Shown here: in pieces, positions 1 to 11,892 of the stretch | Position numbering within the stretch: position 1 is the stretch's first letter | Layout: every line of letters starts with the position of its first letter | Assembly (NCBI GenBank): GCA_009746045.1 | Contig: RPFO01000026.1 | Coordinates: 4,178,899 to 4,242,898, forward strand | Reading direction: 5' to 3' | Origin: Mesostigma viride | Lineage: Eukaryota > Streptophyta > Mesostigmatophyceae > Mesostigmatales > Mesostigmataceae | DNA length: 64,000 nt | The notes under the pieces: model-generated | Seen by the model: only the letters and a program-made list of their open reading frames with translations | What the model was told of the DNA's origin: nothing | Databases searched by the model: none | Translations under genes and position numbers: made by a program

Positions 1-918
1 ATTACTGATGAATATGTACCCTTGAGTTGCATACTCATGTGCTGAACGCAACTACACATTGCAGTATTCACCGAATATAGATATTGTAGTTCATTTCTAA
101 TGGATAAACTTGGCCTGCTAGACGAGCGAAGAGTAATCTTTTCCTTTCCTTTTCAGTTCATCGGGATGTGCTAAATATACTCGTGTGTGTATATATAATT
201 ATTTGTATGATGAACGTGTGTGTGGTCACTTGCAGTTTCTCAGGACAGCTCTGTCCATGGGCATCTCTGTGCCTCTATGTGGTCTTGCGTGCCCTCGTCG
301 TGTGCGCTTTGTCCCATCCCTAAATGCCTTGCTGTTTCGTCACATGAGTTCGTTTCTCTATGTGTTGCAAGGGTACCGTGGAGCCTATGGTTTAGTGCCT
401 TGAAAATAGAAGTGCAAATAGAAGCGCATTCTATTTGTTTAGTGCATTATGCATAACATCACTTAGTGCCTCACACGTGCGTCCATTCATTTCAATGTTT
501 CCCATGCTTCCACTGGACATCTCGCAAAATTCACTCATTATATTGACTTAATGAAGCCATTTGTTGCCATGATGAGGCCTTTATGCCATTTACAAATGTT
601 GTTTGTTTCAAGTACTACTACTGATAACTGTAGCAGTAGACAGTAGTATATATATAGGGCAAAGGAAGTTTTTTCCCCTTTCTTTTTTCTGGGAAAGGGC
701 AGGGTGTGATATCGCTCTTTGCGGCACCTTGCTGTGTTGGCACAGGCCAGCTAATGCTTTCTTCCATCACACTACCCATTTATATTGCAAATCTCAGCCA
801 CTTAGCAGTGGGCCTCTAGGGAATCACATGGTGTCCTTTTCCAAGGCTAAACCCTATTCAGGAATAACCATCCTGCTTCTTGTTGTTTCTTCTCCCTGCA
901 ACCACCTGGCTGCTTGCT

Positions 919-1096
<178 letters not shown>

Positions 1097-1111
1097 TGCT
1101 TTTCCCTGCAG

Positions 1112-4100
1112 TTCTCGACCACCAAGGAGGAGGATAAGAGGCAGCGGCAAAAGTTCGAGCAGGAGAAGATGCTGGAGTACTGGGTAAGTTGCGTAGTCTA
1201 TTTGTTAGGGGACTGTTCCTCATAGATTGCCTCATCAGCGGCACAATTGCTAGCAGGAGAAGATGCTGGAGTACTGGGTAAGTTGAGTATTCTGTTTGTT
1301 AGGGAACTGTTCCTCATAGATTACCTCATCAGCGACACAATTGCTAGCAAGAGAAGATGCTGGAGTACTGGGTAAGTTGAGTATTCTGTTTGTTAGGGAA
1401 CTGTTCCTCATAGATTGCCTCATCAGCGACACAATGGCTAGCAATAGAAGATGCTGGAGTACTGGGTAAGTTGTATTCTATTTGTTAGGGAACTATTCCT
1501 GATATATTGCCTTATCAGCAAAGCTAGAGAAGATGCTGGAGTGCCGGGCTAGCTGTATATCCGCTATTTGGCAGATATTTACTGACTGCCAACCAATCGG
1601 CGACAAATGTTCGAGCAAGAAAAGTGACAGGAGTTTTGGGAAAATGGCACATGCTGGGTTGTGGGAGTGATGGCCCATCAAACGGAATGGGGCCCATGAA
1701 CATCAAATGACTATGGGCGGTTAGCGGGCAACCCGAACTGGTATTCTCTACTCCATCGTGACTATGTGTGGTTAGTCGACGACCAGGTTTGGTGTACCCT
1801 AGCCCCGCACTAGGGCGCTGCATCGGGCAATGAGCACCTCCTTTCTTGATATGCAGCCATGCGTTGTGCTTTGCATGGCCCTGTTGCACTGTGTCCAAAT
1901 TGCCATGTCACAACTGTGAACTAAGGTAAAGCAGTGTTATTTGTTAGCCTTGTCGCTTCGCTTGTCACTGGATTTTTCCCCCTTCTTTTTCTTTGGTTAT
2001 ATGTGCCTTGTCCGCCTGATATTTTGATCAATTTGTGTTTTGCTTATCATTCGCTAATCATTCATTGTTCTGGTCACTTGTTGTTCATTTGCTCGTCTCC
2101 GTCCCTACCATGCTGTGTTCCCTACTTGTCTCCTTTCCTTTTTCTCCATCGCGCAGGTGCAAGCGTATCTGGTCAACGTCCCCATTGTGGTGTGCGGCAT
2201 GCGGTGGGTGCACCTCGCGCGCATACGTCTTTGGCTATGTGAGGCAATGGAGGTGTTTGCGGTTTAGATCGCAAGCAGTTTTAAGGGCCCAGGGACTGCT
2301 GAGGGCGGCACACACGAGGTTGGACGTTGGGACGCACTGATGGTATTTATATACACATGGCATGGAGTGGAGTGCGACGACGGCAGCATGGGATTCGCTT
2401 TAGGTTGGTAGATTATCCTGGTCATTGTACGGTGCGGGCTGCGGCAGGGGTCTGTTTTCTTGCCTTCCTTCATAGTCCAGAAAAGGCGTCCATGCAGCTG
2501 GCAAGAGCGAACCGATCAAACCGGCTGTTGAGATGAAAGCAAACGGCTCACCCATCAACCAGCACTGACTACATACTACTTTGCATGCTACTGTATACTT
2601 CTTTCTGAGCCTAGGTAGTGCTGAATGAGAAGTGCTACTATGTGAGTTCTAACCGCGCACTGACTATATTCCACTACTTCTGTTCTAGCCCAAGGTTGCA
2701 GCTGGAGAACATGCCTAACGAATAGAGCGCGTTCTAGCCCAAGGTTGCCGCTGGAGAACATGCCCAACGAATAGAGCGCGTTCTAGCCCAAGGTTGCCGC
2801 TGGAGAACATGCCCAACGAATAGAGCGCGTTCTAGCCCAAGGTTGCATCTGGAGAATCGCCCAACGAATAGAGCGCGTTCTAGCCCAAGGTTGCCGCTGG
2901 AGAACATGCCCAACGAATAGAGCGTGTTCTAGCCCAAGGTTGCCGCTGGAGAACATGCCCAACGAATTTCCGGATGACACCTCCCCTTGCAGTCACCTAC
3001 CTCCCACGTTAGAAGTAGAGACAGGCGGCAGGTGTCGGCAGGCAGCACACGTGATCGGAGGTCAAGGTCCTACAACACAGTGAGCATCTAACGTGAATCG
3101 GTACGCGTGCGAGACCTTGCGAAGATGAGAGGATGATTCGCCACGTACGTGGTTATGCAAAAGTGGCTGCAGGGCTTTGCCGTAGGAGGTGCGTTCCGTG
3201 GGAAGGATAACTGGGCCAGGAAGCAGTTGTACAGGTAAGATGCAGCACGATGTAACGCATGCCAGCATGATGGGGAATGATAACTGGGCCAGGAAGCAGT
3301 TGTACAGGTAAGATGCAGCACGATGTAACGTATGCCAGCATGATGGGGAATGATAACTGGGCCAGGAAGCAGTTGTACAGGTAAGATGCAGCACGATGTA
3401 ACGTATGCCAGCATGATGGGGAATGATAACTGGGCCAGGAAGCAGTTGTACAGGTAAGATGCAGCACGATGTAACGTATGCCAGCATGATGAATACTTGG
3501 CGTGTTTGTGAAGTCCTTACCATCGGCCCCCTTGGGCAGTTTCTGGGAGGGGGAGAGGGGGGTTCCATTCGTTTCGGTTTTGTTGTCAGGATTGACTTCT
3601 TTGAAGCTTGCTGTATTTGGGTGCGGCGGATCAAGGTTGCCTGTGTTCCTCTTTTTCTGAGTTGGTGCTGGTGGATTTGTTGATGCTGTTTGGGTGTGAG
3701 GGGAGTGGGTGTTCGGGGCTGCCTGGGTGCATGGCTGGGCGGGGCGGGGCTGGGCGGGGCTGGGCATCTGTTTCGTGGGTGCTGCTGTTGTGTGTGTGCC
3801 ACATGGCAGCGACGAGGGCGGCCGGCTGCTCCACACGCAGGAATTCCCCACCGACTTCTTTAAGACGTTTGCAAAGGAGCAGATGTTGTGGGAGGTGAGC
3901 GCCCGCTGGCTGGTGGTGGATGGATATTCGATTTGTAGATTAGCCGGATGGCTTTGCAACGCAATTCTATGAATCTGGCTGCATCGTTTTCCTGGAAGAG
4001 GGGGGCGGGGGCATCTTGGTGGGGTGGGGTGGGGTGGGGTGGGGTGGGGTGGGGTGGGGTGGGGTGGGGTGGGGTGGGGTGGGGTGGGGTGGGGTGGGGT

Positions 4101-6685
4101 GGGGTGGGGTGGGGTGGGGTGGGGTGGGGTGGGGTGGGGTGGGGTGGGGTGGGGTGGGGTGGGGTGGGGCGGGGTGGGGTGGGGTGGGGTGGGGTGGGGC
4201 GTTTCTCCCCCGATAGTTGAGGTAATAGGGACATGCAAGACACGGGTTGTCACGAGGTGCTGCCAGCCACAACTGGCTGTGTGGGCTGATCGAGTGCCAA
4301 ACAGCCTGTCGTGCACACTACGCGGTTTAACTATCATGCCGGTGGATCGAATAACCCGTAATGTGCATGTCCTCATCGAATAACCAGTACGGTGCATGTC
4401 CTCATCAAATAACCCGTAATGTGCATGTCCTCATCGAATATCCCGTAATGTGAACCTCCTCATCTAGTGTGTGTAACGTATATAATAATGTACGTGTTCG
4501 CAGGTGTAAGAGTGGTCACTCAGCTACCGCACAGGCAGGCTTAAGCATCCCCGCAGGCCCTGTACTGTAAATGCTTGAGCGTCCTGTGACACGCATCCCC
4601 GCGTTTTACAGTAAACACAATACTGTGAAGCTTGTCGTGAATGTTGCAGTTAAGTCAATGGTGTGAAAGTTGGAGATAAACTTAATGTCATTTTCACCCA
4701 TACATTAACATGCAGACGTGTACTGGTGGCCAATCGGGTGGACCGCCCGGCCAATTTCCGAATGGACACACAAGGATGCCTCGTTCACTGTGGGGTGATT
4801 TGGGTCTTTATAACACACGCGCAGGTGGCAGCACAGTTGATCCCTTTCACCCTGCCCCCTTACGTGTTCTATCACAGTTACATCTTATGTGATCTAGCAC
4901 AATGTTATGGTATGTTATATATTAAGTGGTCTAGAACAAATGTATTGTATTTTGTTTAGCTATCTGGTGATGCTATAACTTTATGTTGTGGCGGGCTCAA
5001 AGGGGGGCGATCTGCCGCCTGTAGCGTAGCTCTACCGTACGCCACCTACACCATGTGAGGTGCTTGTGTTACATAGGACTAGAGTAGAAGGGGACCGGCG
5101 TTGCGCCGGTACTAGTGCCTACTGTCAACCGTACCCGCCCTTTTGAGGAGGGCGCGGCGCCTTGAGACCTTGTGCTTTGTAATTCATTTTCACACCGCAG
5201 TTCGAGTGGTGTGGTGAAGGTAGGGAGGCCTTTTTGCAGCTCCCACCCACCCACCCTCGCTGCTGTTGGGGACAAGATTGGACGAAGGGGGCATGTGCTG
5301 GGCCCAGCGTGGTGAATTGGCCTAACTTGACAATAACTTGTACAGTGATTTTGAGGGTGTGGCTAGGCTCAACTGTTAAAGCCTGCACACACTTCATCGT
5401 AATAAACTTGTTTCTCTGCTAGCACAGCTCTCCAATGGACCTTAGCTTCAGCACCTATCATATCTTACCAGCATACGATGCAGCACAATTATATCACGAT
5501 CATATCCCATGCGATCTCGCACAATTTAACCTTCATACTGGGCTGCATGCTGTGCGTGTCCCGGGTAGTGGTAAAGAATTAGGGCCGCGTGGTAAAGAAT
5601 AGTGATCCTGTATCTATCCGCGTATCTATCGGCTAATCACATTAGATGTGATGTTTTGCTAGTGGTCCACATATCCATTCATGCGTGACAAGTTGTTCTG
5701 TTGTCTAAGCTGCGCATCTTTTCAAGTAAGCGGTGCATAGATCTGCCCTTGTAATTGTTTTCCTTTTCATGTGTGGCTCCTGCAGAGTGCGCTCGTCCGC
5801 AAATTCGGCGACTGGATCCTGTGCTGGCTCTACGCTCAGACGATGCAGTCAGGTGAGGGGCCCTCTATTTGCAGTCAGGTTAGCTTTGGGGGGCTATGGC
5901 CAGACAATGTGATCATGTGATTGGCTGGCTCTATTTGCAATCAGGTTGTCTTTGGGGGGGTTATGGCCAAACAATGCAACCAGGTGAGGGGCTGGCTCCA
6001 CTAGCAATCAGGTTAGCTTTGGGGGTAATGGCCAGACCATGCAATCAGGTGGGGGGCTGGCTCTACTAGCAATCAGGTTTTCTTTGGGGGGCTATGGCCA
6101 GACCATGCAATCAGGTGGGGGGCTGGCTCTATTAGCAATCAGGTGAGGTTTGGGGGGGGTTATGGCCTGCCCATGCAATCAGGTGATGTCTCGCACCTTT
6201 TCAAGGCATGCAATCAATGCCCGAATTGTCCCTTGAAACGGATCACTGAAATGCCCATTTCTGCGGCTCTGCTTATCGCTGAGTGTTTTGCAACTGCATT
6301 GTAAAAATGCGGTACATCCTCATCCACTACACCTTAGTAGTTGCTAGCCTTCCTGCTAGCCTCCCTGCTAGCCTCCCCGCTGGCCTCCCTGCTAGCCAAC
6401 CGTCCATGTCGAACCTAAGCTTTCTTGCACTTGCCCTCATAACAGGGACAACATCCGCCATGCAGCCCATCGGCCGCCTGCCCAGACGCCCAGACGCTAG
6501 CCCATCAACCTACTCATCGCTCCCATTTTTTCCTACCCGTTTTCTTACCCATTTGTTCATTCCCGGCGCGTGCAGACAAGAACAAGTTTGTCCTGCGCTA
6601 CAACCCTCAAAGGGAGGCCCTCGAGCTCTACGCGACGCAGTTGGAGCCCAAGTGCTTGGCGGCACTTCAAAGCGAATTGCCTTGA
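1112..6685 (+). CDS. Unrecognised spliced gene, 3' part (five exons)
   Basis: Hand-spliced exons: 1112-1183, 2157-2207, 3841-3894, 5786-5852 and 6576-6685, with the stop TGA at 6683-6685. All have AG acceptors and GT donors; phases agree (0,0,0,1) if exon 2 uses the donor at 2208 rather than the stronger-looking GTGGGT at 2204. The joined C-terminus is about 118 aa. It starts with a charged helix (KEEDKRQRQKFEQEKMLEYW), followed by a hydrophobic stretch (AYLVNVPIVVCGMRW), FPTDFFKTFAKEQMLW, KFGDWILCWLYAQTM and a final DKNKFVLRYNPQREALELYA. I do not recognise the family. The 5' exons probably lie left of the window or are hidden in the repeat-rich first kilobase. Introns are 0.7-1.9 kb and contain tandem repeats, three of them built from the gene's own exon/intron borders. 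It could be a soluble or membrane-associated protein; no function is assigned. Confidence 0.6.
1163..1560 (+). repeat. 94-bp minisatellite carrying an exon end and a 5' splice site
   Basis: Five copies start at 1163, 1257, 1351, 1445 and 1527. Each begins with the last 21 nt of the exon ending at 1183 (coding EKMLEYW) and continues into the intron with GTAAGTTG. Copy 2 (1257-1277) still has an AG before it and GTAAGT after it, so it is a potential in-frame 21-nt micro-exon. Later copies lose the acceptor and then the donor. Confidence 0.9.
2683..2968. repeat. 49-bp minisatellite, about 6 copies
   Basis: Units contain TTCTAGCCCAAGGTTGC and GGAGAACATGCCCAACG. They lie in an intron of the unrecognised gene. 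One unit is slightly shorter (2843-2868). Confidence 0.93.
3206..3492. repeat. 73-bp minisatellite, 4 copies
   Basis: Nearly identical 73-bp units, each containing ACTGGGCCAGGAAGC and a consensus-like 5' splice site (TGTACAG/GTAAGA). Intronic. Confidence 0.93.
4018..4200. repeat. (GGGGT)n microsatellite
   Basis: About 36 pentamer units with two GGGGC interruptions near the right end. Intronic; G-rich on + and potentially G-quadruplex forming. Confidence 0.95.
4341..4450. repeat. 36-bp minisatellite, about 3 copies
   Basis: Units share CATGTCCTCATCGAATA and CCCGTAATGTG. Intronic. From here to the exon at 5786 I see no further coding signal. Confidence 0.8.
5842..6185 (+). repeat. Minisatellite derived from an exon 3' end and donor
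   Basis: About five units of roughly 60-65 bp follow the exon ending at 5852. Each repeats the exon end and donor in diverged form (GACAATGCAATCAGGTGAGG versus the authentic GACGATGCAGTCAG/GTGAGG), followed by GGCTGGCTC and TTTGGGGGG. Confidence 0.85.
6340..6400. repeat. Short CTTCCTGCTAGC-type repeat
   Basis: About five 12-bp units (CCTCCCTGCTAG) in the last intron of the unrecognised gene. Confidence 0.75.
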
Positions 6686-6831
6686 AGCGATTGTGAGGCC
6701 TTGCGAAGGCTGCTGCGCTTCAACATGCCTTCTTAGCGAAACGTGGCGGTGCTCTGAGGCTGTTTTGTGCAGCCCTGTTGGGGCTCTGTAAAGTGCTTGC
6801 CTTGCAACGACTCAAAAGAAGGCAAGACTGA

Positions 6832-7083
6832 AATGTGCTCGCTTTGTGACACCTGGCGAGACTCGAGAGTGCTTGCTTGGCAAAGCTTGGCGAGACTCAA
6901 GAGTGCTTGCTTGGCAAAGCTTGGCGAGACTCAAGAGTGCTTGCTTGGCAAAGCCTGGCGAGTCTCAAGAGTGCTTGCTTGGCAAAGCTTGGCGAGACTC
7001 AAGAGTGCCTGCTTTGCAAAGCTTGGCAAGACTCAAGAGTGCTTGCTTGGCAAAGCCTGGCGAGTCTCAAACGTGCTTGCTTA
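6832..7083. repeat. 36-bp minisatellite in the 3' flank
   Basis: About seven units with AAGAGTGCTTGCTTGGCAA and CTTGGCGAGACTC, starting about 150 bases after the stop at 6685. The unit resembles the gene's last codons around CCCAAGTGCTTGGCG. A TGTAA, the green algal polyadenylation motif, occurs near 6787. Confidence 0.88.
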
Positions 7084-7089
7084 ATTGTG

Positions 7090-7985
7090 AAGATTGGCAG
7101 CACTAAGTGTCCCGAGACAACACAGTCAGGGGCCGTGGACGGCTTCGGGGAGGAAAAAGCACCGCGGGACAAAGAGCCGCCACCATGGAAAACAGGAGGA
7201 GCTGCCTGCCTAGATGACTAGATGGAAAATGGCCATTCTAGATGGACTTGACTGCCTGGATGGAAATCCGCCAGCAAGGAGCAGATGCCAAGGAGCGACG
7301 AGGAAACACTGGCCAGCGAGGAAAGAATGGGAAGGGAGGAGTTGCCAGCTCATGGTACGTCAGAAGTAGCTCCACCGGGGGGCTTACGAGGGCACGAGCG
7401 GCGCATCCATGCCCACCCCGATGGGCTGAGTGGACTGTTTGGTGTCGTGACGTGATCGCGCCAATTGGTAGAAACAAGGGGTAGAGAGAAGGGGTAGACA
7501 GGCTTCCTACCCTTTGCCGTGGGTGCTGTGTGTGGCGCTGTCATGGCTCCGACGGCACGGGTGAATGGCAGCGAGCACCATTGGACATCCGTGCCGGCGG
7601 TGCCATTGAACATCCACGGTCTGTCTGCCGTCACGCAAACTACGAGCTATCGTGCCTCACAAGCATGCTCTAGCGCCAAACGGCCATTTTCAAGTGCCAA
7701 CCAACGGGTGCGGGGGAAATGGTCAGCCTACACATCCTTGAAGCCTCTCTTTCAACAGCAAACCCAACATACACCAGTGAGCACTATATCAAGCACTGCT
7801 ATCTGTCATTTGGGCAACACAGTGAAAGGGATCTCTTACGAACCCATGCTGACCCACAGCACTTGGTGCTGGCGGTGTGCACTGGACAGCTGACCTGGAC
7901 ATCAACTGATGGTGCATTCATGATTGATCAGATCCATGAGCAGTAGACAACGGACCGCAAAGTAGGAGAGACTCCAGCGAAACCC
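7090..7985. other. No recognisable gene
   Basis: Short open frames only, on both strands, with no splice-consistent homology I can recognise. It may be the 3' flank of the gene to the left. Confidence 0.5.
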
Positions 7986-7987
7986 CT

Positions 7988-8280
7988 ATTAATTAATTAA
8001 TTTAGAACATTATAACTCCGTTGGGAGTATACGTAACACATGCATGGCCCTGAGAAGGGGCCTATGGTTTTTAGTACATTCTGGGCTACAACCTGCAGGT
8101 GGGGGATGTAAACAGCCACCTACTCTGGGTGCACAAGGTGCACCTGCACCACCATGTATTCCAGCAACTAAGGTGCGAACATGGGACCCGTGGAAGATGA
8201 TTGTGGCTAGGCAATAGCTAGGGCATGGCATCTCAGCAGAGAGTACCTCTCTGCATGGGCGCGCGCAAAGCAATATCAAA
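7988..8280 (-). mobile_element. Retroelement 3' end, family C
   Basis: Shares CCCTGAGAAGGGGC, a CATCCTGGGCTAC-type block and a GTGTTCCAGCA-type block with 36888-37195. At its low-coordinate end is an A/T-rich tail (TTAATTAATTAA) and the hairpin CTCCGTTGGGAG (8016-8027). Read on -, this is a 3' untranslated region followed by its tail. Only non-coding sequence is present. Confidence 0.65.
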
Positions 8281-8399
8281 TATTCTAAAGCTCATGCATG
8301 GTGTGGGTCCCAGATGTCATAAGCATACATGCACATGTGCGTGAGCCACGTCGGCTAAGCCTTTCTAATATTCTGCACTACTGTTATTTATTCCCCCAG

Positions 8400-8669
8400 G
8401 CTGGGGCCGCGCTATCCCCCTAGGCTAGGTGCTGCGGTCGCTGGGGCAGGGGTCGCCTGCCAGGGCTTGTGGTCAACGCAGATGAACGCCCCCTTCCAGT
8501 ATACCGGCGATCTTCCCCGCCGTCTGCCGGAGCTGGAGGTAGGTCGGCCATAGCTCCCGTCGCCGTTGTTGCTGGGCCAGGGTCAAGTCGTCGTCCAGCA
8601 TGTACATAGGAGGTCCACCCAAGCCGGCCCCTTGTGACGCTTGAGGAACTCCAGCTTATCCGCCATTTA
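8400..8669 (-). mobile_element. LINE ORF1 fragment
   Basis: On - the sequence begins ATGGCGGATAAGCTGGAG and later reads LTLAQQQRRRELWPTYLQLR, the pattern LTxxQ..R..LWPxY..xR seen in ORF1 proteins of plant and algal LINEs. A related copy is at 39930-40200 on +. It sits immediately beyond the tail of the LINE to the right and is frame-broken. Confidence 0.55.
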
Positions 8670-11384
8670 AAAATTAAATTAAATTATAACATGCCTCCGT
8701 TGGGAGATCATGTAGCACACATTCCTTGATGGATGGGTGGAGTGGGAGAAGCCGTGTAATCGAACTAACCTAACTCTAAGCTATCTAGTCTAGATAGAAA
8801 ATCCTAACTACACTACTCATCAAAACGCCTCCTCCGCTTGGGGGGAGGTGGCTTGCCCACAGGGGCTGGCGTGTGAGCCTTGACAATCTTCTGTGCACCG
8901 CGTCTTGTTCTGCATGGCAGTCCAAAGAAGGGAGAGAGAGTGGATGCGGTGTTCAAACTGAGCTGGGACCACTAAGTCGTCCAGCAACATCTGGATGTAG
9001 TTCGTGACATGTTTCCCTAGCAGTTTTGGGAATGCGGCGTTGGCGCCAGGCCAGCTAGGTCAGAATATGCCGCCCTGTCTGGCCAAGCCGCTGGGGGCCT
9101 GCCAGACCAAGGGTGGTGTCGACCTGGCTGGTGCGAGCAAGGTGTCCTACAAATGCTATCCTACGCTGCCTTTAATCTTGTCCGAAATACGAGGCATACC
9201 ATGATACAAAGACTCTAATGACGGGCGCTTGGAAAACCCTACGTTCATCAGGACCTCTCGGAGCATCCTGTAAACCGTGCCGTCGAGCTTAGCTGCCAGT
9301 GTAGGTGTGACTGTCCACGCCTCGGCGCCATACGTGAGCACCGTGAGGACGAGGACCTTGAAGAGCATGCGCTTGCGGTGCTCGCCCAGGCCCTTTGAGC
9401 GCCAGTAGGTGTTCAGCGAACGGAGCCTGGCCCAGGCCAGGCCGATGCGGATGTCCACATCGTCTGCGGTGTCAGGGATCGAGCCAACTCCCCAACAGTT
9501 TGAAGCGATCGCGGAACGAGACCTCCGTCCCGTCGAGCAGGCGCGGCAGCGGCGGTGTACTGGAGGCCCCAATCACCATCGCCTCAGTTTTGACACTAAT
9601 CTCCATGCAACCCCACCGCCCTCGCCTCCAGGCCCAGACAGTCCAGCCAGGTCTGAATGTGCTCGGGGCGCGCGATGAGGGTGGTGTCATCCGCATAAAT
9701 CAGGTCGGCCAGGCGGTAGCCAGGTTTAAGCCCGCCGTGCTCGCGCTCGTTAAGGATGTCCAAGCCTGGCTCGAACCCCTTAAGAGCAGTAAAGCGCGCA
9801 CGTGCCCGGCGCATGACGTGATCCACAACAATAATGAACAGGTATGGGGACAGGACACAACCTTGCCACACCCCATGGTGAAGGGGGAATGGTGGGGTGG
9901 TGCCTTCCGCATTCCGCACTACTGCCTGTAGGCCCTCATACAGTCGACGAATGGCAGCAATAAACGCTGCCAGGTGGTGGCCCGATCCAGAGCTAGGATG
10001 GCCCAAAGAGCCTCCCAGAGGACCGTGTCAAAAGGCCTTGATATAGTCAACAAAAATGAAGACCAGCGGCAAACTGTCAGGGCAAAGGCGATGCACCAGA
10101 CGCACCTCCTCCATCAACTGGCGCGCGACAAACACAGCCATGACAGTGTTACGGCCACGACGGAAACCCATCTGAGACTCACCCAGGTGTGGGTCCAGCG
10201 CGGCGCGGAGCCTGTGCAGCATCATGCGCATGAAGCTAGACCTTCAGCGCGGCGCTCTGGAGGCAGACACCCCGGTAGTTACCGGGGTCAGCAGCAGAGC
10301 CCTTCTTGTACAGCATGACGCGGATGGCCGTCTGCCACTCAGCAGGCGGAGGCTCGTCAGAAAGCAGGACACGGTTGCAGAACGCCAGCAGAAGATCCCT
10401 CACCGCCGGGTCAGGGGTCTTCAGCAGCTCAGCCGAAAGATGGTGGGCACTGACCGCCGCGTCGTACCGCAGGCGAGCAAGGGCGCCGTCCAATTCCTTC
10501 AAAGTGAAGGGGTGGACGACGTCGTTGGTGGCAAGGCAGCCCTCCTGCAAGGCGGGGACTTGCATGGTAGTCCACGGCCGAGGAGGCCGGGGGGCGCCGG
10601 CGGCGGCGGGGGTCCGGCGATCCCGAGACGGGCGGCCGTCTCAGTCGGGGTGAAGCGGCGGGGGGGGGGGCGCGAGCCCCACCTGTCGGCTGTCAAGGAA
10701 ACATTGTGGGCCAAACAGCGGTCAAGGCTTACCATCGCCGTGCCGTCCCCCGTGTGCTCCATGCACCGGGGTGCGCTGCCGCCGGCCGCCGAGCCGGTCG
10801 AGGTGGTACCACATGTCCTTGCCCTGGTTGCGAGCTTGGCAGGCCTTGGCATCTGCGATGCACTGGGCCGCCTCCGCGTCCTGAGCGTGATCGTAGGCCT
10901 CCACGAGGGCGGCCTTGAGCACCGGCCGGTGTCTGCAGCGGGTCCGGCCGGTTACGCTTGAGGCGGTGCCAGGCGGCCAAGACCATGCACGGGGCCGGAC
11001 CTCCTGGCGGTAAAGCGGGCTGGGGCGGCGGCGGGGCATGACCGGCAGGTGCCGGGCCGCCAGCAACGGGGCACGGGCCGCAAAGCCCGCAAAAATGGTG
11101 GCGTTGGGAGCACCCTTGTCCAGCTCGTCGACGTCCGCCCGGGCGTCCAGGGCCGACAGGTACTCCAGTCGGCACCGGTTCCGCGCGTGCTCGGCGTCCG
11201 TCCAGTCCTCAAGATCTCCTTGGACCGGGCATAGGGCAGACCAGTCAGGGCGGGCCACTGGGGCGCGGCGCTCTGGGACGTGGAACCGGAGCCGAATGGT
11301 CGCGCGCACCAACCGGTGGTCAGAGCACACCGTGGGCGTGTCAAACACTCGGGTGTCCAGATCGAACCGAGGTGCGCCTGGTAT
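8670..11384 (-). mobile_element. APE-type LINE, 5'-truncated and frame-broken
   Basis: Read on -: the last motif of an APE-type endonuclease (SDHRLVRATIRL, about 11325-11290). A long linker follows, then a reverse transcriptase with PGNYRGVCLQ (about 10275), MGFRRGRNTV (about 10170), FVDYIKAF (about 10040), GVWQGCVLSPYLF (about 9860) and the catalytic LADLIYADDTTL (about 9700). A post-RT region follows with LTYGAEAWT (about 9325) and a basic C-terminus PPPKRRRR-like near 8835. Several frameshifts separate these blocks, so it is not functional as written. The 3' UTR ends in CTCCGTTGGGAG (8695-8706) and an A/T tail at about 8672. The 5' end is cut inside the endonuclease and abuts another LINE tail. 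Confidence 0.87.
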
Positions 11385-11507
11385 TAAAAAAAAAAAATTA
11401 AATTATAACATGCCTCCGTTGGGAGATCATGTAGCACATATTCCATGATGGATGGGGTGGAGGAAGCCGCGTAATCGAACTATCCTAACTCTAAGCTATC
11501 TAGTCTG
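11385..11507 (-). mobile_element. LINE 3' UTR and tail
   Basis: Nearly identical to the 3' UTR at 8672-8800, with hairpin CTCCGTTGGGAG at 11414-11425 and an A/T tail at 11388-11406. Its tail joins directly to the 5' end of the LINE on its left. Confidence 0.8.
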
Positions 11508-11589
11508 CGCCTGGTATACCCTAGCTATACCCTAGTATACTAGCTATATAATAATATACACAAGATCGTCTAGCTGCATGCATCATGCC

Positions 11590-11892
11590 TCGAAAAACGA
11601 GCTGCATGCTCTCCCTCTCTCTTCTTTGGACTGCTATGCAGAACAAGAAGAGGTGGCAGCAGATTGTCCAGGCTAGCTCACACGCCAGCCCCTGTGGGCA
11701 AGCCCCCTCCCCCCAAGAGGAAGGGGCGTTTTGCTGAGTAGTGTAGTTAGGATTTTTCTAGATCGACTAGATTGCTTAGAGTTAGGTTAAATCGATTACG
11801 CAGCTTTGCCCACCTCCACCCATCCAGCAAGGAATATGTGCTACATGATCTCCCAACGGAGTCATGTTATAATTTAATTAAATTATTTAATG
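11590..11892 (+). mobile_element. LINE 3' end in opposite orientation
   Basis: Contains the C-terminal coding end of the same LINE family (AACAAGAAGAGGTGG, CCCCAAGAGGAAGGGG, stop near 11738). The 3' UTR follows, with hairpin CTCCCAACGGAG (11850-11861) and tail TTTAATTAAATTATTTAA. Confidence 0.75.

Noticed and set aside
2683-3492. CRISPR-like array
   Set aside because: Whole units are tandem repeats without variable spacers, in a eukaryotic intron.
3860-4397. Pro/His/Thr-rich open frames over the GGGGT repeat
   Set aside because: Microsatellite translation inside an intron.
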